Positions 33,604 through 42,874 are shown, numbered from the stretch's first letter. The stretch: 64,000 nt of DNA from Candidatus Poribacteria bacterium (GCA_028820635.1 JAPPIG010000131.1:1-64000); one strand, 5' to 3'. Numbers and translations are program-made. Notes: generated by a model from the sequence alone, not told the origin.

Positions 33604-36060
33604 ATGCAGAGGTGTCTAAAAAATATTTTAGCCATTGTGATTGTTATCGCGGGGACGTGGAGTCCAATCAAGATACAGGCACAGGAAACAGTCCTACGTT
33701 GGAAAAATGGGGATGTCCTTCCCGGAAAACTATTAGATAGTCAGTCAGGGAAAATTCGCTGGAATTCACCACACTTTGCAGACGATCTAATTGTTGATAC
33801 AAATGTTTTAGATTCAATTGATTTTTCAAAACAACCGGCACCAGCAACAGAGACTTTCCGTGTCGGCACAGTATTAGGTGATGTCTGGACGGCAGACATT
33901 GTAGACTCAGATGAAAATACCTTTCTGTTTTCCAGTAAACGTCATGGTAAGTTCCGGGTGAATAGAGAAATGATTTACTCGCTTGAAAGTCGCGCGCATT
34001 CCAACCTGATTTTTGACGGTTCGCAACTAACAGCTTGGAAATCACCCAAGAAAAATGAAACCGATAACGCATTGGTTCAATTCTCTGACAATAATCAACA
34101 TACTGGTTGGTATCCTGATCGTGGTGGACACCCATCCACAGATCAAGGTAAGACTAACATCTTCTATGCTTTTAAATGGCCAAAACGTTTTGAAATTGAT
34201 CTTGAATTCGCATCCAATACAGCCCCACCCGGCTTTGTTCTTGCCTTCGGTAAAAACCTGTACCAAACACTAAGAATAGAAACATGGACTAACGAATTGG
34301 TTGTCGTTCAAGGCCAACTATTCGAAGATATAATGCCAGTTGAGGATGATCGTCGCGACTTCCGTTTGCGACTTGCTTATGATCAAGACCTTGGTATGCT
34401 AAAAATCTCTGACTTAAATGGCAATCTACTCTTAGAACTGACTGGTGTTCAGCCAACTGTTGAAACACCCGGCATCTATATTTTTAACCGAGGACAAAAT
34501 CTGACAGTCCGACGATTAAGGGTCTATCGGCAACCTGCCGGACTTAAAAGCCAGCAAGTCGACTACTCCAAACCTCGAATCCACATGATGAACGGAGAAG
34601 TTTTTTACGGCAAATTGTTTGTCCAAAAAAACAGAGGTTATGTCCTTGACACAGATGGAACACTACGAGATATCAACCTACAACAGATTGACCGTGTTGT
34701 GCAGCCGGGGAGAAAATTGGCAACAATCGACGATTATATGGCATTAACATATATTGACGGTTCTGTTGTGCGTGGGCAAGTGATGCAACTAAACTTGGAT
34801 AGCGTTGTACTCCAGACTAAATTTGCTGAGGAACCGATAACCTGCTCACTCGCGGGTGCTTCACTACTTCGGTTTGAGTCCAAAGCCAAAACTAAAAAAC
34901 CAGTAGATGACTATGATAAGATGTTTTTTCCATCAGGCAGTTTACGCGGTCACATTCTTTTTAAAGGCGACGATGCATCAAATATCCGATGGCAGACTAT
35001 AGGCGCGTTGGAACCAGTGCGACTTGCGAACAACCGATCTGCTCGCATAGAACGTAATAATAAACAGGTTTCAAGACTACAACCTTTTGATATAAAGATG
35101 TTTCCCCATCTGTTGCATCTAAAAAACGGAGAAGTCATCCCATGTCAGGTTTTGTCTTACGATAAAACCTCTATTAATTTTCGATCCCCTTTTATCAGCA
35201 CGACGCGCTTGGACTCAACATACATGAAAGGTATTGAGTTCACACGTAGCAAAACGCACGGACGAAAGGAAAACCGAAATCCGATTACCATTACAGGTGG
35301 AAATAAACACCGTATAATTTTAGAGGATGGACAAATTTTGGAAGCTATCATGCAGAGAACCGAAGATGGTAAAACAAGAATAATAGTCAATAACGAAAAA
35401 CTTGGGGGAAATCCGAAATTTGTTGTAGTCGGGGGAGACTTCGGTGCAAACGATGCTGCTGTTGTCCTTAAGCGTGGAATTGAAGTCTTATATGATCCAC
35501 TCGAAACGCAAACTGAGGAGTTAGATGTAAAATTAGAACGCGCTTTAACCGTGCCACGTTTCAACCGAGACAATCCACCGAACCATATTCTTGTAGCAAA
35601 CAATGGTGATTTAAAGCGAGGTAATTTAATAAGTATTAACGGACAGATAATTCAGTTTGAATCAAATTTGAAGAAGGTTTTTATCCCAATTAATCGGGTG
35701 GCTCGAATTATTGATATAAGCGTTAATAATCCTGATCAATCAACAAAAGAAACGGCAAGCGATGAAAAAGGTTCTGATGCACAACAAGAACCTCCTACGA
35801 AAACTGAAAACCAAGATTCGAAAACAACTCAGTCTCAGGTGCGCTTCGCTTTGATCCACAATCCGATCCTGATTTTTGAACCACTCAGCGTCAAGGGCGA
35901 TAAACTATACGGACGTTCTCCAATCTACGGCGAGACATCGGTTCCTGTGAAGAGTCTCCAATATCTCCATTTTGGCGACAAAGCAAAATCTTTCAAGTCC
36001 GTTTTTGAAGAATGGGTAATTCGCCCGGCAAAAGAACCAGATTATGGTGAGGATCGGTAG
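33604..36060 (+). CDS. Exported protein of repeated ~45-residue beta modules with a jelly-roll insert
   Basis: This 818-residue protein has a signal peptide (residues 1-25, ending KIQAQ). It contains about eight to nine degenerate modules of the form NG[DE]-x2-x-G-x(8-12)-I-x-F-x-S-x(8)-I-x3-x-V-x2-I. Examples are WKNGDVLPGKLLDSQSGKIR, LKNGEVIPCQVLSYDKTSIN and NGDLKRGNLISINGQIIQFE. Between modules 2 and 3 lies a LamG or sugar-binding-like jelly roll (about 130-300, including HSNLIFDGSQLTAWKSP). I do not recognise a named family for the modules; they resemble small SH3- or Sm-like barrels. ATG 33604 has AGGAGG eight bases upstream and replaces the longer frame opening at 33574. It is the last gene of the long same-strand block. 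Confidence 0.72.
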   Translation: MQRCLKNILAIVIVIAGTWSPIKIQAQETVLRWKNGDVLPGKLLDSQSGKIRWNSPHFADDLIVDTNVLDSIDFSKQPAPATETFRVGTVLGDVWTADIVDSDENTFLFSSKRHGKFRVNREMIYSLESRAHSNLIFDGSQLTAWKSPKKNETDNALVQFSDNNQHTGWYPDRGGHPSTDQGKTNIFYAFKWPKRFEIDLEFASNTAPPGFVLAFGKNLYQTLRIETWTNELVVVQGQLFEDIMPVEDDRRDFRLRLAYDQDLGMLKISDLNGNLLLELTGVQPTVETPGIYIFNRGQNLTVRRLRVYRQPAGLKSQQVDYSKPRIHMMNGEVFYGKLFVQKNRGYVLDTDGTLRDINLQQIDRVVQPGRKLATIDDYMALTYIDGSVVRGQVMQLNLDSVVLQTKFAEEPITCSLAGASLLRFESKAKTKKPVDDYDKMFFPSGSLRGHILFKGDDASNIRWQTIGALEPVRLANNRSARIERNNKQVSRLQPFDIKMFPHLLHLKNGEVIPCQVLSYDKTSINFRSPFISTTRLDSTYMKGIEFTRSKTHGRKENRNPITITGGNKHRIILEDGQILEAIMQRTEDGKTRIIVNNEKLGGNPKFVVVGGDFGANDAAVVLKRGIEVLYDPLETQTEELDVKLERALTVPRFNRDNPPNHILVANNGDLKRGNLISINGQIIQFESNLKKVFIPINRVARIIDISVNNPDQSTKETASDEKGSDAQQEPPTKTENQDSKTTQSQVRFALIHNPILIFEPLSVKGDKLYGRSPIYGETSVPVKSLQYLHFGDKAKSFKSVFEEWVIRPAKEPDYGEDR

Positions 36061-36185
36061 AATAGTCCTCAACTTTTCTGCGAAAATTGATAACTACGGC
36101 AGAACAACATCAAAAAGTTATACTTTGTTATATTCATAGAATTGGTATTACATCGCTACTAACTTTTATAAAGGAAACTGAAACA

Positions 36186-38429
36186 ATGAAAAAGTTTTTT
36201 CTGATGTTTGCCCTATTTTTTTCTGTGACGTTGTGCTTACAGTCTGCCTTTGCTCAATATGAATCCTACACACAAATGGGTTTACCCGAAGGTGCTATTG
36301 CCCGTTTCAGCAAGGGCTATATAGTAGATATAATGTATTCGCCGGATGGCACGCGGCTTGCTGTCACGACTACCATTGGTGTTTGGTTATACAATGCACA
36401 AACAGGAGAGGAACTTGATCTAATAACAGGAGGACATACTGGTAGCGTCTATTCTGCTGCATATTCTCCAGATAGTAAGACTATCGCAACGGGTAGTGGG
36501 GACAGAACAATACGGCTGTGGGACACACGTACAGGAAAAAATATAAAAACATTCAAAGGATATACCTACGGAATAGGTTTAGTCGTATATTCCCCGAATG
36601 GTAAAACAATCGCAATCCTCAATGGTAGAAAGTCTACTATAGAACTATTGAATGCACGTACAGGAAAACACCTAAAGACACTTACTGGACATGAAAAGCC
36701 TAAAGCCTTATACGAAGGACATACCGACGTGTCTATTACCTCATTTGCGTATTCGCCGGATAGCAAAACAATCGTGAGTGGTGGCGGGGACAAAACAGTT
36801 CGATTGTGGAATGCACGCACAGGAGGAAACATAAGAACACTTACAGGACATACAGAAGCGGTCCGTGCAGTTGCATATTCACCAGATGGTGGGACTATTG
36901 TAAGTGCAAGCAGGGATAAGACGGTACGAATGTGGGATGCAAACACTGGTGAAAACATAAAAACATTCACAGGTCATAATGACATTATCGTTTCTGTTGC
37001 TTACTCGCCGGATGGGAGTACCATCATATCTGCTGGTTGGGATGGCATGTTGCATCGGTGGGACGCACAAACTGGAAAACCTTTAAAGACTTATGAAATA
37101 TACACGGGTGTTCTCTATTTCGCACGGGGACATGGGGGTGCCATCACGCACACTGCATATTCACCGGATGGAGAAACAATCGCTACCGCTGGTGCGGATG
37201 GAAAAATGCAGTGGTGGGATGCACACACTGGAGAAAACATAAAGACATTCACAGAATATGTAAGTGGTTCTCGGACCATAACTTACTCACCTGATAAGAA
37301 GAAAATCGCAGTTACTGCAGGAGGAAAGGTAAATCTATGGAATGCATCAGGGAAGCACTTAAAAACCCTAACAGGACATAAAGGATATGTTGCGGGAATA
37401 ACATTTTCTCCTGAGGGAAATGTACTTGTTACCGGAAGTTCTGATAGGACAGCGCGCTTATGGAATGTACACACAGGTGAAAATATTAAAATACTTACCG
37501 GACATACTGGGATTGTCTATAACGCTATATTTTCCGCAGATGGTGATAACTTCATAACTCGCGGTGGCAATAACTTGCGGATGTGGAGTGCAAACACAAG
37601 AGAACACCTCAAAACATTCGAAGGAGATGTGTACGGTTGTAGATGGTTTAAGTATTCGCCAGATGGAAAAATAATCGCAACTCGTTTTAATGATACGGTG
37701 CGGTTGTTAGATACACATACAAGAGAAACGAAAAATGTACTCATTGGTCATACGGGTCGTATCGTTACTGCTGTGTTTTCTCCGAATGGTGATACGGTTG
37801 CAACTTTTGCTAAAGATAATACCTTCCGTTTGTGGAATCCACACACAGGTGAAAATATCAAAACACTCCACATAACAGGAACACCTATTACTGTTATATA
37901 TCCCTCGGATAGCGATCCGATCACAATTTCTGTCAATAAAGAAGCAGTGACGCTTTCAAATGTTGTAACTGGACAACATCTAAAAACATTAGAATCGTCG
38001 GGGCGTCCTTTCTTTGGAATGGGGCAATCCAAAAAATCCTTTGGTCCGCCTCCCTACCATATCCGAACCGTTAGGTATTCACCGAATGGAGAAACGCTCG
38101 CAACTGTCAGATACAATGAAACGGCACAACTGTGGAATGTCAACACAGGAAAGCGTATAGGAAAACTGATAAAACCTCTCAAAGACGATCCATCGGAAGG
38201 AGACACTTGGGTTGAGTACTCTCCAGACGGCAATATACTCGCAACAACGCAAATTGGAAATTTGGGCGGCACAGTACGGCTGTGGAATACTGCAACGGGT
38301 AAACACATAAAAACACTCAAAGGGCATACCTATTGTGGAAATTCATTTGAATTTTCGTCCGATAGCAAAACAATCATAACAGGACATTATGATGGCACGC
38401 TTATACTATGGGATATTCCCGCGCGGTAA
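36186..38429 (+). CDS. Exported WD40-repeat protein, about sixteen blades
   Basis: This 747-residue protein has a signal peptide (MKKFFLMFALFFSV to SAFAQ). It then shows LPEGAIARFSKGYIVDIMYS and some sixteen recognisable repeat ends (GVWLYNAQTG, IRLWDTRTG, VRMWDANTG through LILWDIPAR), with HTGENIKT or similar connecting segments. Fourteen would give two propellers, and the extra repeats are shorter or degenerate. The head closely matches that of the 11773 gene (LPEGAKARIGKGS...GVWLYDVNSG), so the two are paralogues. The frame opens at 36087, but an AAGGA site at 36171-36175 lies ten bases before ATG 36186, where the signal peptide starts. Confidence 0.86.
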   Translation: MKKFFLMFALFFSVTLCLQSAFAQYESYTQMGLPEGAIARFSKGYIVDIMYSPDGTRLAVTTTIGVWLYNAQTGEELDLITGGHTGSVYSAAYSPDSKTIATGSGDRTIRLWDTRTGKNIKTFKGYTYGIGLVVYSPNGKTIAILNGRKSTIELLNARTGKHLKTLTGHEKPKALYEGHTDVSITSFAYSPDSKTIVSGGGDKTVRLWNARTGGNIRTLTGHTEAVRAVAYSPDGGTIVSASRDKTVRMWDANTGENIKTFTGHNDIIVSVAYSPDGSTIISAGWDGMLHRWDAQTGKPLKTYEIYTGVLYFARGHGGAITHTAYSPDGETIATAGADGKMQWWDAHTGENIKTFTEYVSGSRTITYSPDKKKIAVTAGGKVNLWNASGKHLKTLTGHKGYVAGITFSPEGNVLVTGSSDRTARLWNVHTGENIKILTGHTGIVYNAIFSADGDNFITRGGNNLRMWSANTREHLKTFEGDVYGCRWFKYSPDGKIIATRFNDTVRLLDTHTRETKNVLIGHTGRIVTAVFSPNGDTVATFAKDNTFRLWNPHTGENIKTLHITGTPITVIYPSDSDPITISVNKEAVTLSNVVTGQHLKTLESSGRPFFGMGQSKKSFGPPPYHIRTVRYSPNGETLATVRYNETAQLWNVNTGKRIGKLIKPLKDDPSEGDTWVEYSPDGNILATTQIGNLGGTVRLWNTATGKHIKTLKGHTYCGNSFEFSSDSKTIITGHYDGTLILWDIPAR

Positions 38430-38471
38430 GCATAGACACTTGATTTGAACCATAACAATAAAGGAGAAAAT

Positions 38472-39158
38472 ATGTCAGATCAATTACAAGAGTTACTTGA
38501 TTTGAAAACTGCGCCTATTGCGGTAACGTTTCACGAATCACAACCGGAAGGTGTTTCCCGTGTGGAAAAGGCTGAGGCATCCGGTTGTACTTATTGGAAG
38601 CGTGCATCGGAGGGTAAAACCTTCTATACCGAAGCATCCGACCACTACAATTGTCCAATCGGGTGTTATACACACAACGTTGAACTCCCGGACGCGCAAA
38701 TGGAAGAACTGGAAAACACGATCGGATTGATGGGTGAACTCGGCTATATTTCAATGGAGGAGGTGCCTGGCATTCCGCGTCAAGAAAATCCTTTTCAGAA
38801 TGCAGTCTACGCGCCTTTAGCAGACGCAACTGATATACCGGATGTTGTTCTTATCTCTGGCACACCGAAACAGATGATGCTATTAGCAGAAGCTGCAACC
38901 GCTGCGGGAATCGGTGCTGAAAACGGTGTCATGGGTAGGCCGACGTGTGCTGTTATACCTGCTGTTATGCAGTCTCAAAAAGGGGCAAGTAGCTTGGGAT
39001 GCATCGGTAACCGCGTCTATACGGCACTCTCTGATGATGATTTCTACTTCGCCTTTCCGGGCAAACATATTGATGCACTTGTTGAAAAGTTAGAGACAAT
39101 TATAAATGCAAACCTTGCCTTAGAAGAGTATCACCAACAGCGCCAAGCGGAGATTTAA
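38472..39158 (+). CDS. DUF169-family cysteine-motif protein
   Basis: This 228-residue cytoplasmic protein matches the DUF169 family. Conserved cysteine-bearing blocks are visible as SGCTYWKRA, NCPIGCYTHN, GRPTCAVIP and SLGCIGNRVY. The cysteines could bind metal or an iron-sulfur centre, but no function is established for the family. ATG 38472 follows AAGGAG (38461-38466) by five bases and is chosen over the earlier in-frame start at 38445. The next gene begins at the base after its stop codon, so it is co-translated with the SDR. Confidence 0.85.
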   Translation: MSDQLQELLDLKTAPIAVTFHESQPEGVSRVEKAEASGCTYWKRASEGKTFYTEASDHYNCPIGCYTHNVELPDAQMEELENTIGLMGELGYISMEEVPGIPRQENPFQNAVYAPLADATDIPDVVLISGTPKQMMLLAEAATAAGIGAENGVMGRPTCAVIPAVMQSQKGASSLGCIGNRVYTALSDDDFYFAFPGKHIDALVEKLETIINANLALEEYHQQRQAEI

Positions 39159-39959
39159 ATGAAAAGGGTTGCAGTGATTACTGGTGCCGCGAGCGGTATC
39201 GGACGCGGTATGGCAGAACGGTTAGCAGCGGAAGGGATGGCAGTTGTCCTTGCAGATATTGAAGAAGAGCCTTTAGCCAAACTTGAAGCAGACCTACGTG
39301 CGAAAGGGGCAACTGTGCTTGCTGTGAAAACGGATGTCTCAAACGCTAAAGATGTTGAAAATCTGGCAGAACGGACGTTGGATGCTTTTGGGGCAGTGCA
39401 TATCCTCTGCAACAATGCAGGTGTTGTTTGTAGTCGTCCTATTTGGGAACATTCCATTGCCGATTGGGAATGGGTGTTAGGCGTTAACCTATGGGGTGTG
39501 ATTCACGGCATTCGTGCGTTTGTTCCGCGTATGCTGGCACAAGAGACCAAATGCCATATTGTCAACACCGCTTCCATTCTTGGGTTGGTGCGAGGTCCGG
39601 GTGAAGGCATTTATAAAGTGAGCAAACACGGTGTTGTTGCACTTTCAGAAACCCTTGCAGATGAATTGGCACAAAAAAGATCACAGATTCAGGTGCATGT
39701 CTTGTGTCCCGGTTGGGTGCGAACAGGTATCTTGGACTCTGCCCGAAACCGATCAGATACTTTACAAAACCCAGAATTGGAAACACAACAAACTGTAGGT
39801 GCTTCTCGGAATGTGCGTGCTGAGATGGAATCGGGAATGTCTTCAGCGGAAGTAGCGGACCATGTCTATAAGGCTATTCAGAACGGCACCTTCTATATTC
39901 ACACACATCCAGAGTTGAAAACGTGGGTGTATGCGCGCATGGAGGGCATTCTCGGATAG
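39159..39959 (+). CDS. Short-chain dehydrogenase/reductase
   Basis: This 266-residue classical SDR has the cofactor motif TGAASGIG (8-15), NNAG (85-88), the catalytic Ser139 in NTASILG, and Tyr152 and Lys156 in IYKVSKHG. Asp33 after the second strand suggests a preference for NAD over NADP. Such enzymes oxidise or reduce alcohols, sugars or steroids. The start codon directly follows the DUF169 stop codon. The substrate is unknown. Confidence 0.92.
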   Translation: MKRVAVITGAASGIGRGMAERLAAEGMAVVLADIEEEPLAKLEADLRAKGATVLAVKTDVSNAKDVENLAERTLDAFGAVHILCNNAGVVCSRPIWEHSIADWEWVLGVNLWGVIHGIRAFVPRMLAQETKCHIVNTASILGLVRGPGEGIYKVSKHGVVALSETLADELAQKRSQIQVHVLCPGWVRTGILDSARNRSDTLQNPELETQQTVGASRNVRAEMESGMSSAEVADHVYKAIQNGTFYIHTHPELKTWVYARMEGILG

Positions 39960-39982
39960 TTTTGTACGATACTTGATTCTTG

Positions 39983-40011
39983 TTGTCAAAAAACATTTTA
40001 CCGTGTATAAT
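39983..40011 (+). promoter_or_regulatory. Near-consensus sigma70 promoter upstream of 40054
   Basis: TTGTCA (39983-39988) is followed after 17 bases by TATAAT (40006-40011), 42 bases before the start codon at 40054. One mismatch in the -35 box, none in the -10 box. Confidence 0.65.
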
Positions 40012-40053
40012 ATGTTAACATAGAGATGTTATATTTGAAGGAGAATGTGTATC

Positions 40054-41058
40054 ATGAAAGCCAAAGCCACGTTTCCAATAATCGGTTTCATTGCTCTGTT
40101 GATAGTAGGTTTGTGCATTCCCACAACAAGTTTCGCACAACAAAAATCTAATGAAACTTCAATCACAAAAGACATTTCACTGACACATATTGATGGTGGT
40201 GCTACGTTAACGTTAGATCTTTCCAAGCACATAGGTCTAACCACTAATGAAATCAAAAAACTTGCCAATTCTTTATCTATTGGAATGATAGATAATGTCG
40301 CGGACCCTGCTAAGGGTGTAACGATTGAGTTGCTTAAACCCGCAGATTCTACCCTTCACTCCAAAGCACTTGTCATTCGGGACATCACAACAAAATCCGC
40401 GGGAAGATTAGTGGGTGCAACAGAAACCACAGATGTGGAGGTAAAGGTTGAATTTGTTGATCTACCAAAGGCTATAGATGGTGCTGAGCTACGAAAAGAA
40501 TTTCTTAAAGAAGTGGATAAAAACAGAGTCGTTGTTAGGGACGTAGTCAGAGCATCGCGCGATACTATCTGGATTAATCTCTACAATACAACTAAAAGTC
40601 GTATCAACCTGAAAAATTGGCAAATTCGGTTAACTTACGGTTCTATACCGGATGAGACCGATACTGAAACTACAAGGGTCATTGACAGAATGAGCAACGT
40701 AGGTGATAAAGTAAAAGACCAGTTATCTTCCAAACTGCACAATCCCCCAGCTGGATTCGTTTTTCCTGGCAATTCCAGAATGTCTCGTCAGATTGATTTT
40801 GAACTTCTCAATGATCCGACAAAGACGCAGGATGAGCAGTTATCAGCCATTTCAGACGGCACCCTTAAAACAAGTTGGAAGAAAAGTTGGCTCCACAAGA
40901 CGATAATTCGGACTTCCGCAGGGATTGATCCTCCTGATCGGAACAACGATGTAATATATGTCGTGCCAAGAGTGGATAAACCTAAGGTTAAAACACGGGT
41001 AACTTTCGTTCCGCGCAAACCAGTCAATGAAAACCTTCCGCCTACCGATGATCGCTAA
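40054..41058 (+). CDS. Exported protein of unknown function
   Basis: This 334-residue protein has a signal peptide (ATFPIIGFIALLIVGLCIP to SFAQQ). The mature part is mixed alpha/beta and charged, with repeated ionic segments and no family motif I recognise. It might hold two small domains, split near residue 150. An in-frame ATG at 40045 is only one base from the AAGGAG site (40038-40043), whereas ATG 40054 is ten bases away and is taken as the start. It has its own near-consensus promoter and a terminator at 41086-41110, so it appears monocistronic. Confidence 0.72.
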   Translation: MKAKATFPIIGFIALLIVGLCIPTTSFAQQKSNETSITKDISLTHIDGGATLTLDLSKHIGLTTNEIKKLANSLSIGMIDNVADPAKGVTIELLKPADSTLHSKALVIRDITTKSAGRLVGATETTDVEVKVEFVDLPKAIDGAELRKEFLKEVDKNRVVVRDVVRASRDTIWINLYNTTKSRINLKNWQIRLTYGSIPDETDTETTRVIDRMSNVGDKVKDQLSSKLHNPPAGFVFPGNSRMSRQIDFELLNDPTKTQDEQLSAISDGTLKTSWKKSWLHKTIIRTSAGIDPPDRNNDVIYVVPRVDKPKVKTRVTFVPRKPVNENLPPTDDR

Positions 41059-41085
41059 AAATTGAATGGCACTTTTCTGTATACT

Positions 41086-41110
41086 AAGGGTGGTATCTAT
41101 GACCACCCTT
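41086..41110 (+). terminator. Rho-independent terminator
   Basis: A perfect 9-bp stem AAGGGTGGT (41086-41094) and ACCACCCTT (41102-41110) around a seven-base loop continues into TTGCATTT. It lies 27 bases after the stop codon of the 40054 gene. Confidence 0.6.
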
Positions 41111-41202
41111 TTGCATTTCAGGTAGTGTGGTGATATTATAATCCCATAATTATACCATAAAAAAAACAACTATTCTTAAAGAAATAGACTGTTCGTAATC
41201 GC

Positions 41203-41256
41203 GCAATTCATTGCCAAATCAACGCCAAATGCGCTTTTTGGCATTTGGCGCCTCTT
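41203..41256. repeat. GCGCAATTCATTGCGC palindrome interrupted by another palindrome
   Basis: GCGCAATTCATTG (from 41201) continues as CGCCTCTT only after a 35-base insert at 41214-41248. That insert is itself a palindrome (CCAAATCAACGCCAAATGC, then GGCATTTGG). Intact copies of the host palindrome at 33295-33315 and 62023-62041 show the uninterrupted junction. This is direct evidence of insertion. Confidence 0.65.
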
Positions 41257-41261
41257 ACATT

Positions 41262-41305
41262 TGTAGGAGCGACCTCCCGGTCGCGACCAGGAGGTCGCTC
41301 CTACA
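41262..41305. repeat. Head-to-head REP pair (BIME-like)
   Basis: Arms TGTAGGAGCGACCTCC (41262-41277) and GGAGGTCGCTCCTACA (41290-41305) are exactly complementary, with GGTCGCGACC, itself palindromic, in the loop. The organisation matches two facing REP units. Confidence 0.65.
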
Positions 41306-41388
41306 GAAGAAATTTGAATTGAAAACCTTATCTTTCAGCGTTAAACGGACATTATACCCACTAAATTCGCGCCTATGGATATTTAAAA

Positions 41389-41418
41389 TTGACACTCATA
41401 CTCTAAAAAGAGTATAAT
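41389..41418 (+). promoter_or_regulatory. Consensus sigma70 promoter of the lipoprotein gene
   Basis: TTGACA (41389-41394) and TATAAT (41413-41418) are separated by 18 bases. An ATG at 41417 overlaps the -10 box and cannot be the true start. The start used is GTG 41471, about 46 bases after the expected transcription start. Confidence 0.7.
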
Positions 41419-41470
41419 GAATGATGTAAACTTCTATGGTATAGAGTCCTACATAAAAGGAGAGATCAGC

Positions 41471-41971
41471 GTGTTTCGCATAAAATCGCAATTACAAAGA
41501 ATCATAGTTATATGCATCTGTGTAATTGCTTTACTTTCATGCGGAAGCGGAGAAATCCAAAATTTTGAGGGCATTCAGATCGTATCCTATCCACGTGTAG
41601 ATCGCTTAGACATCAAAATCTATCTGGTTGATAGAAACGGTATCCCACTGATATGGAACCAGAGTATTCTTAGTCCAAGTGTCGGCGTTAGCACTATTTC
41701 AGAAGCTGATTTTACCACCAACGTACAAGTTTACTCCATGCGCGACGGTAAAAAACACCGAAAGGTCTATGACAACAGGCTATTTGATGTGCGATGGGGA
41801 CAGGAACCGAATAGTCTTGATAGACTCCTGAGTGCAGAAATTCCGCGCAGATTCATTGAAGATGATCCCGAACGCGATACACACGAAGGTATTATTACTG
41901 TTGAAGTCAAAACTGAAAGGCAAGGCCCCTTTACGGATACTATAGAAAAAACCGCTATTTATAAGAGATAA
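41471..41971 (+). CDS. Lipoprotein of unknown function
   Basis: This 166-residue protein starts at GTG 41471, eight bases after AAGGAG (41457-41462). The open frame extends back to an ATG at 41417, which overlaps the promoter -10 box. Residues 8-24 form a lipoprotein signal ending in the lipobox LLSC with Cys24. The mature part (DRLDIKIYLVDRNGIPLIWN and similar) is beta-rich and of no recognised family. The next gene, an ABC-2 permease, begins two bases after its stop codon, suggesting a functional pair at the inner membrane or outer leaflet. Confidence 0.7.
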   Translation: MFRIKSQLQRIIVICICVIALLSCGSGEIQNFEGIQIVSYPRVDRLDIKIYLVDRNGIPLIWNQSILSPSVGVSTISEADFTTNVQVYSMRDGKKHRKVYDNRLFDVRWGQEPNSLDRLLSAEIPRRFIEDDPERDTHEGIITVEVKTERQGPFTDTIEKTAIYKR

Positions 41972-41973
41972 CG

Positions 41974-42834
41974 ATGCCTATTCACACACAAGACTACAGA
42001 CATTGGGAAGGCACACTGAAACCTCGCAATCACACACGGTGGTGGGTTATTGCGAAAGCAGAACTGAAGCTGCTCACCCAGCGCAAAATCGTCCGACTAA
42101 TTGTTGCGATTCCACCGGTAATCTACATTCTGACCTACGGAATCTTAATTTACATTTTTAATATCCTTCCAGATATGTTTAATGAATTTGATATTGATCG
42201 CGGTTTTTTCCAAGGGTTTCTGTTCAGAATTAACACGGTTCAATCTGCATTTTTTATTGCGCTGGTAGTTATTTTCGGAGGGGCGGGGTTAATTGCGAAT
42301 GACCTAAAGCACAACACGCTTTCGCTCTACTTGTCAAAACCGATTTCATGGGTAGATTACCTTATCGGGAAATTTATCGTGATTGGGACTTTACTGGCCT
42401 GCATGACGTTGGTTCCTGGACTATTACTGTTTCTTGAGCATGTGTTGTTAACCGATACACCTTTTCTTAAGGAAAATTACTGGTTACCCCTGTCCATCAT
42501 TGTCTATTCGGTGATAATCATCACTATCACAAGTCTATTGATGTTGGTGTTCTCATCATTGACTACAAATTCCCGCTATGCGACAATCGGTTTCTGTGCT
42601 GTTTGGTTTGGATTGCCTGTCCTCCACCTCATCCTTAAGGAAGTTCTTTCAACAAGCACAGTCGCTTTAGTCTCTGTTTGGGCAAACTTTGATCGTCTTG
42701 GAAATGCCCTCTTTGGCTTGGAGAGTAGTTACAATATACACTGGTCTTTGACACTCCTCTTATTAGCTGCCCTAACTGCCGCATGTATCCTCGTTCTCCG
42801 CCATCGGATACGTGCAGTTGAGATAGTTAAATAG
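41974..42834 (+). CDS. ABC-2-type transporter permease
   Basis: This 286-residue inner-membrane protein has six predicted membrane segments (about 37-59, 86-108, 126-148, 172-194, 201-222 and 253-275). It carries the ABC-2 permease pattern with GLIANDLKHNTLSLYLSKPI, the conserved loop after the second segment. No ATP-binding subunit is encoded anywhere in this window, so the ATPase is either distant or absent. The preceding lipoprotein gene is two bases away, and the two are likely co-expressed from the promoter at 41389. Export of a lipid or polysaccharide, or an accessory role to another transporter, is possible. Confidence 0.85.
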   Translation: MPIHTQDYRHWEGTLKPRNHTRWWVIAKAELKLLTQRKIVRLIVAIPPVIYILTYGILIYIFNILPDMFNEFDIDRGFFQGFLFRINTVQSAFFIALVVIFGGAGLIANDLKHNTLSLYLSKPISWVDYLIGKFIVIGTLLACMTLVPGLLLFLEHVLLTDTPFLKENYWLPLSIIVYSVIIITITSLLMLVFSSLTTNSRYATIGFCAVWFGLPVLHLILKEVLSTSTVALVSVWANFDRLGNALFGLESSYNIHWSLTLLLLAALTAACILVLRHRIRAVEIVK

Positions 42835-42874
42835 TTCTATTGATTAGTCAAGTTAATTGATGGTTCTTGAATGT

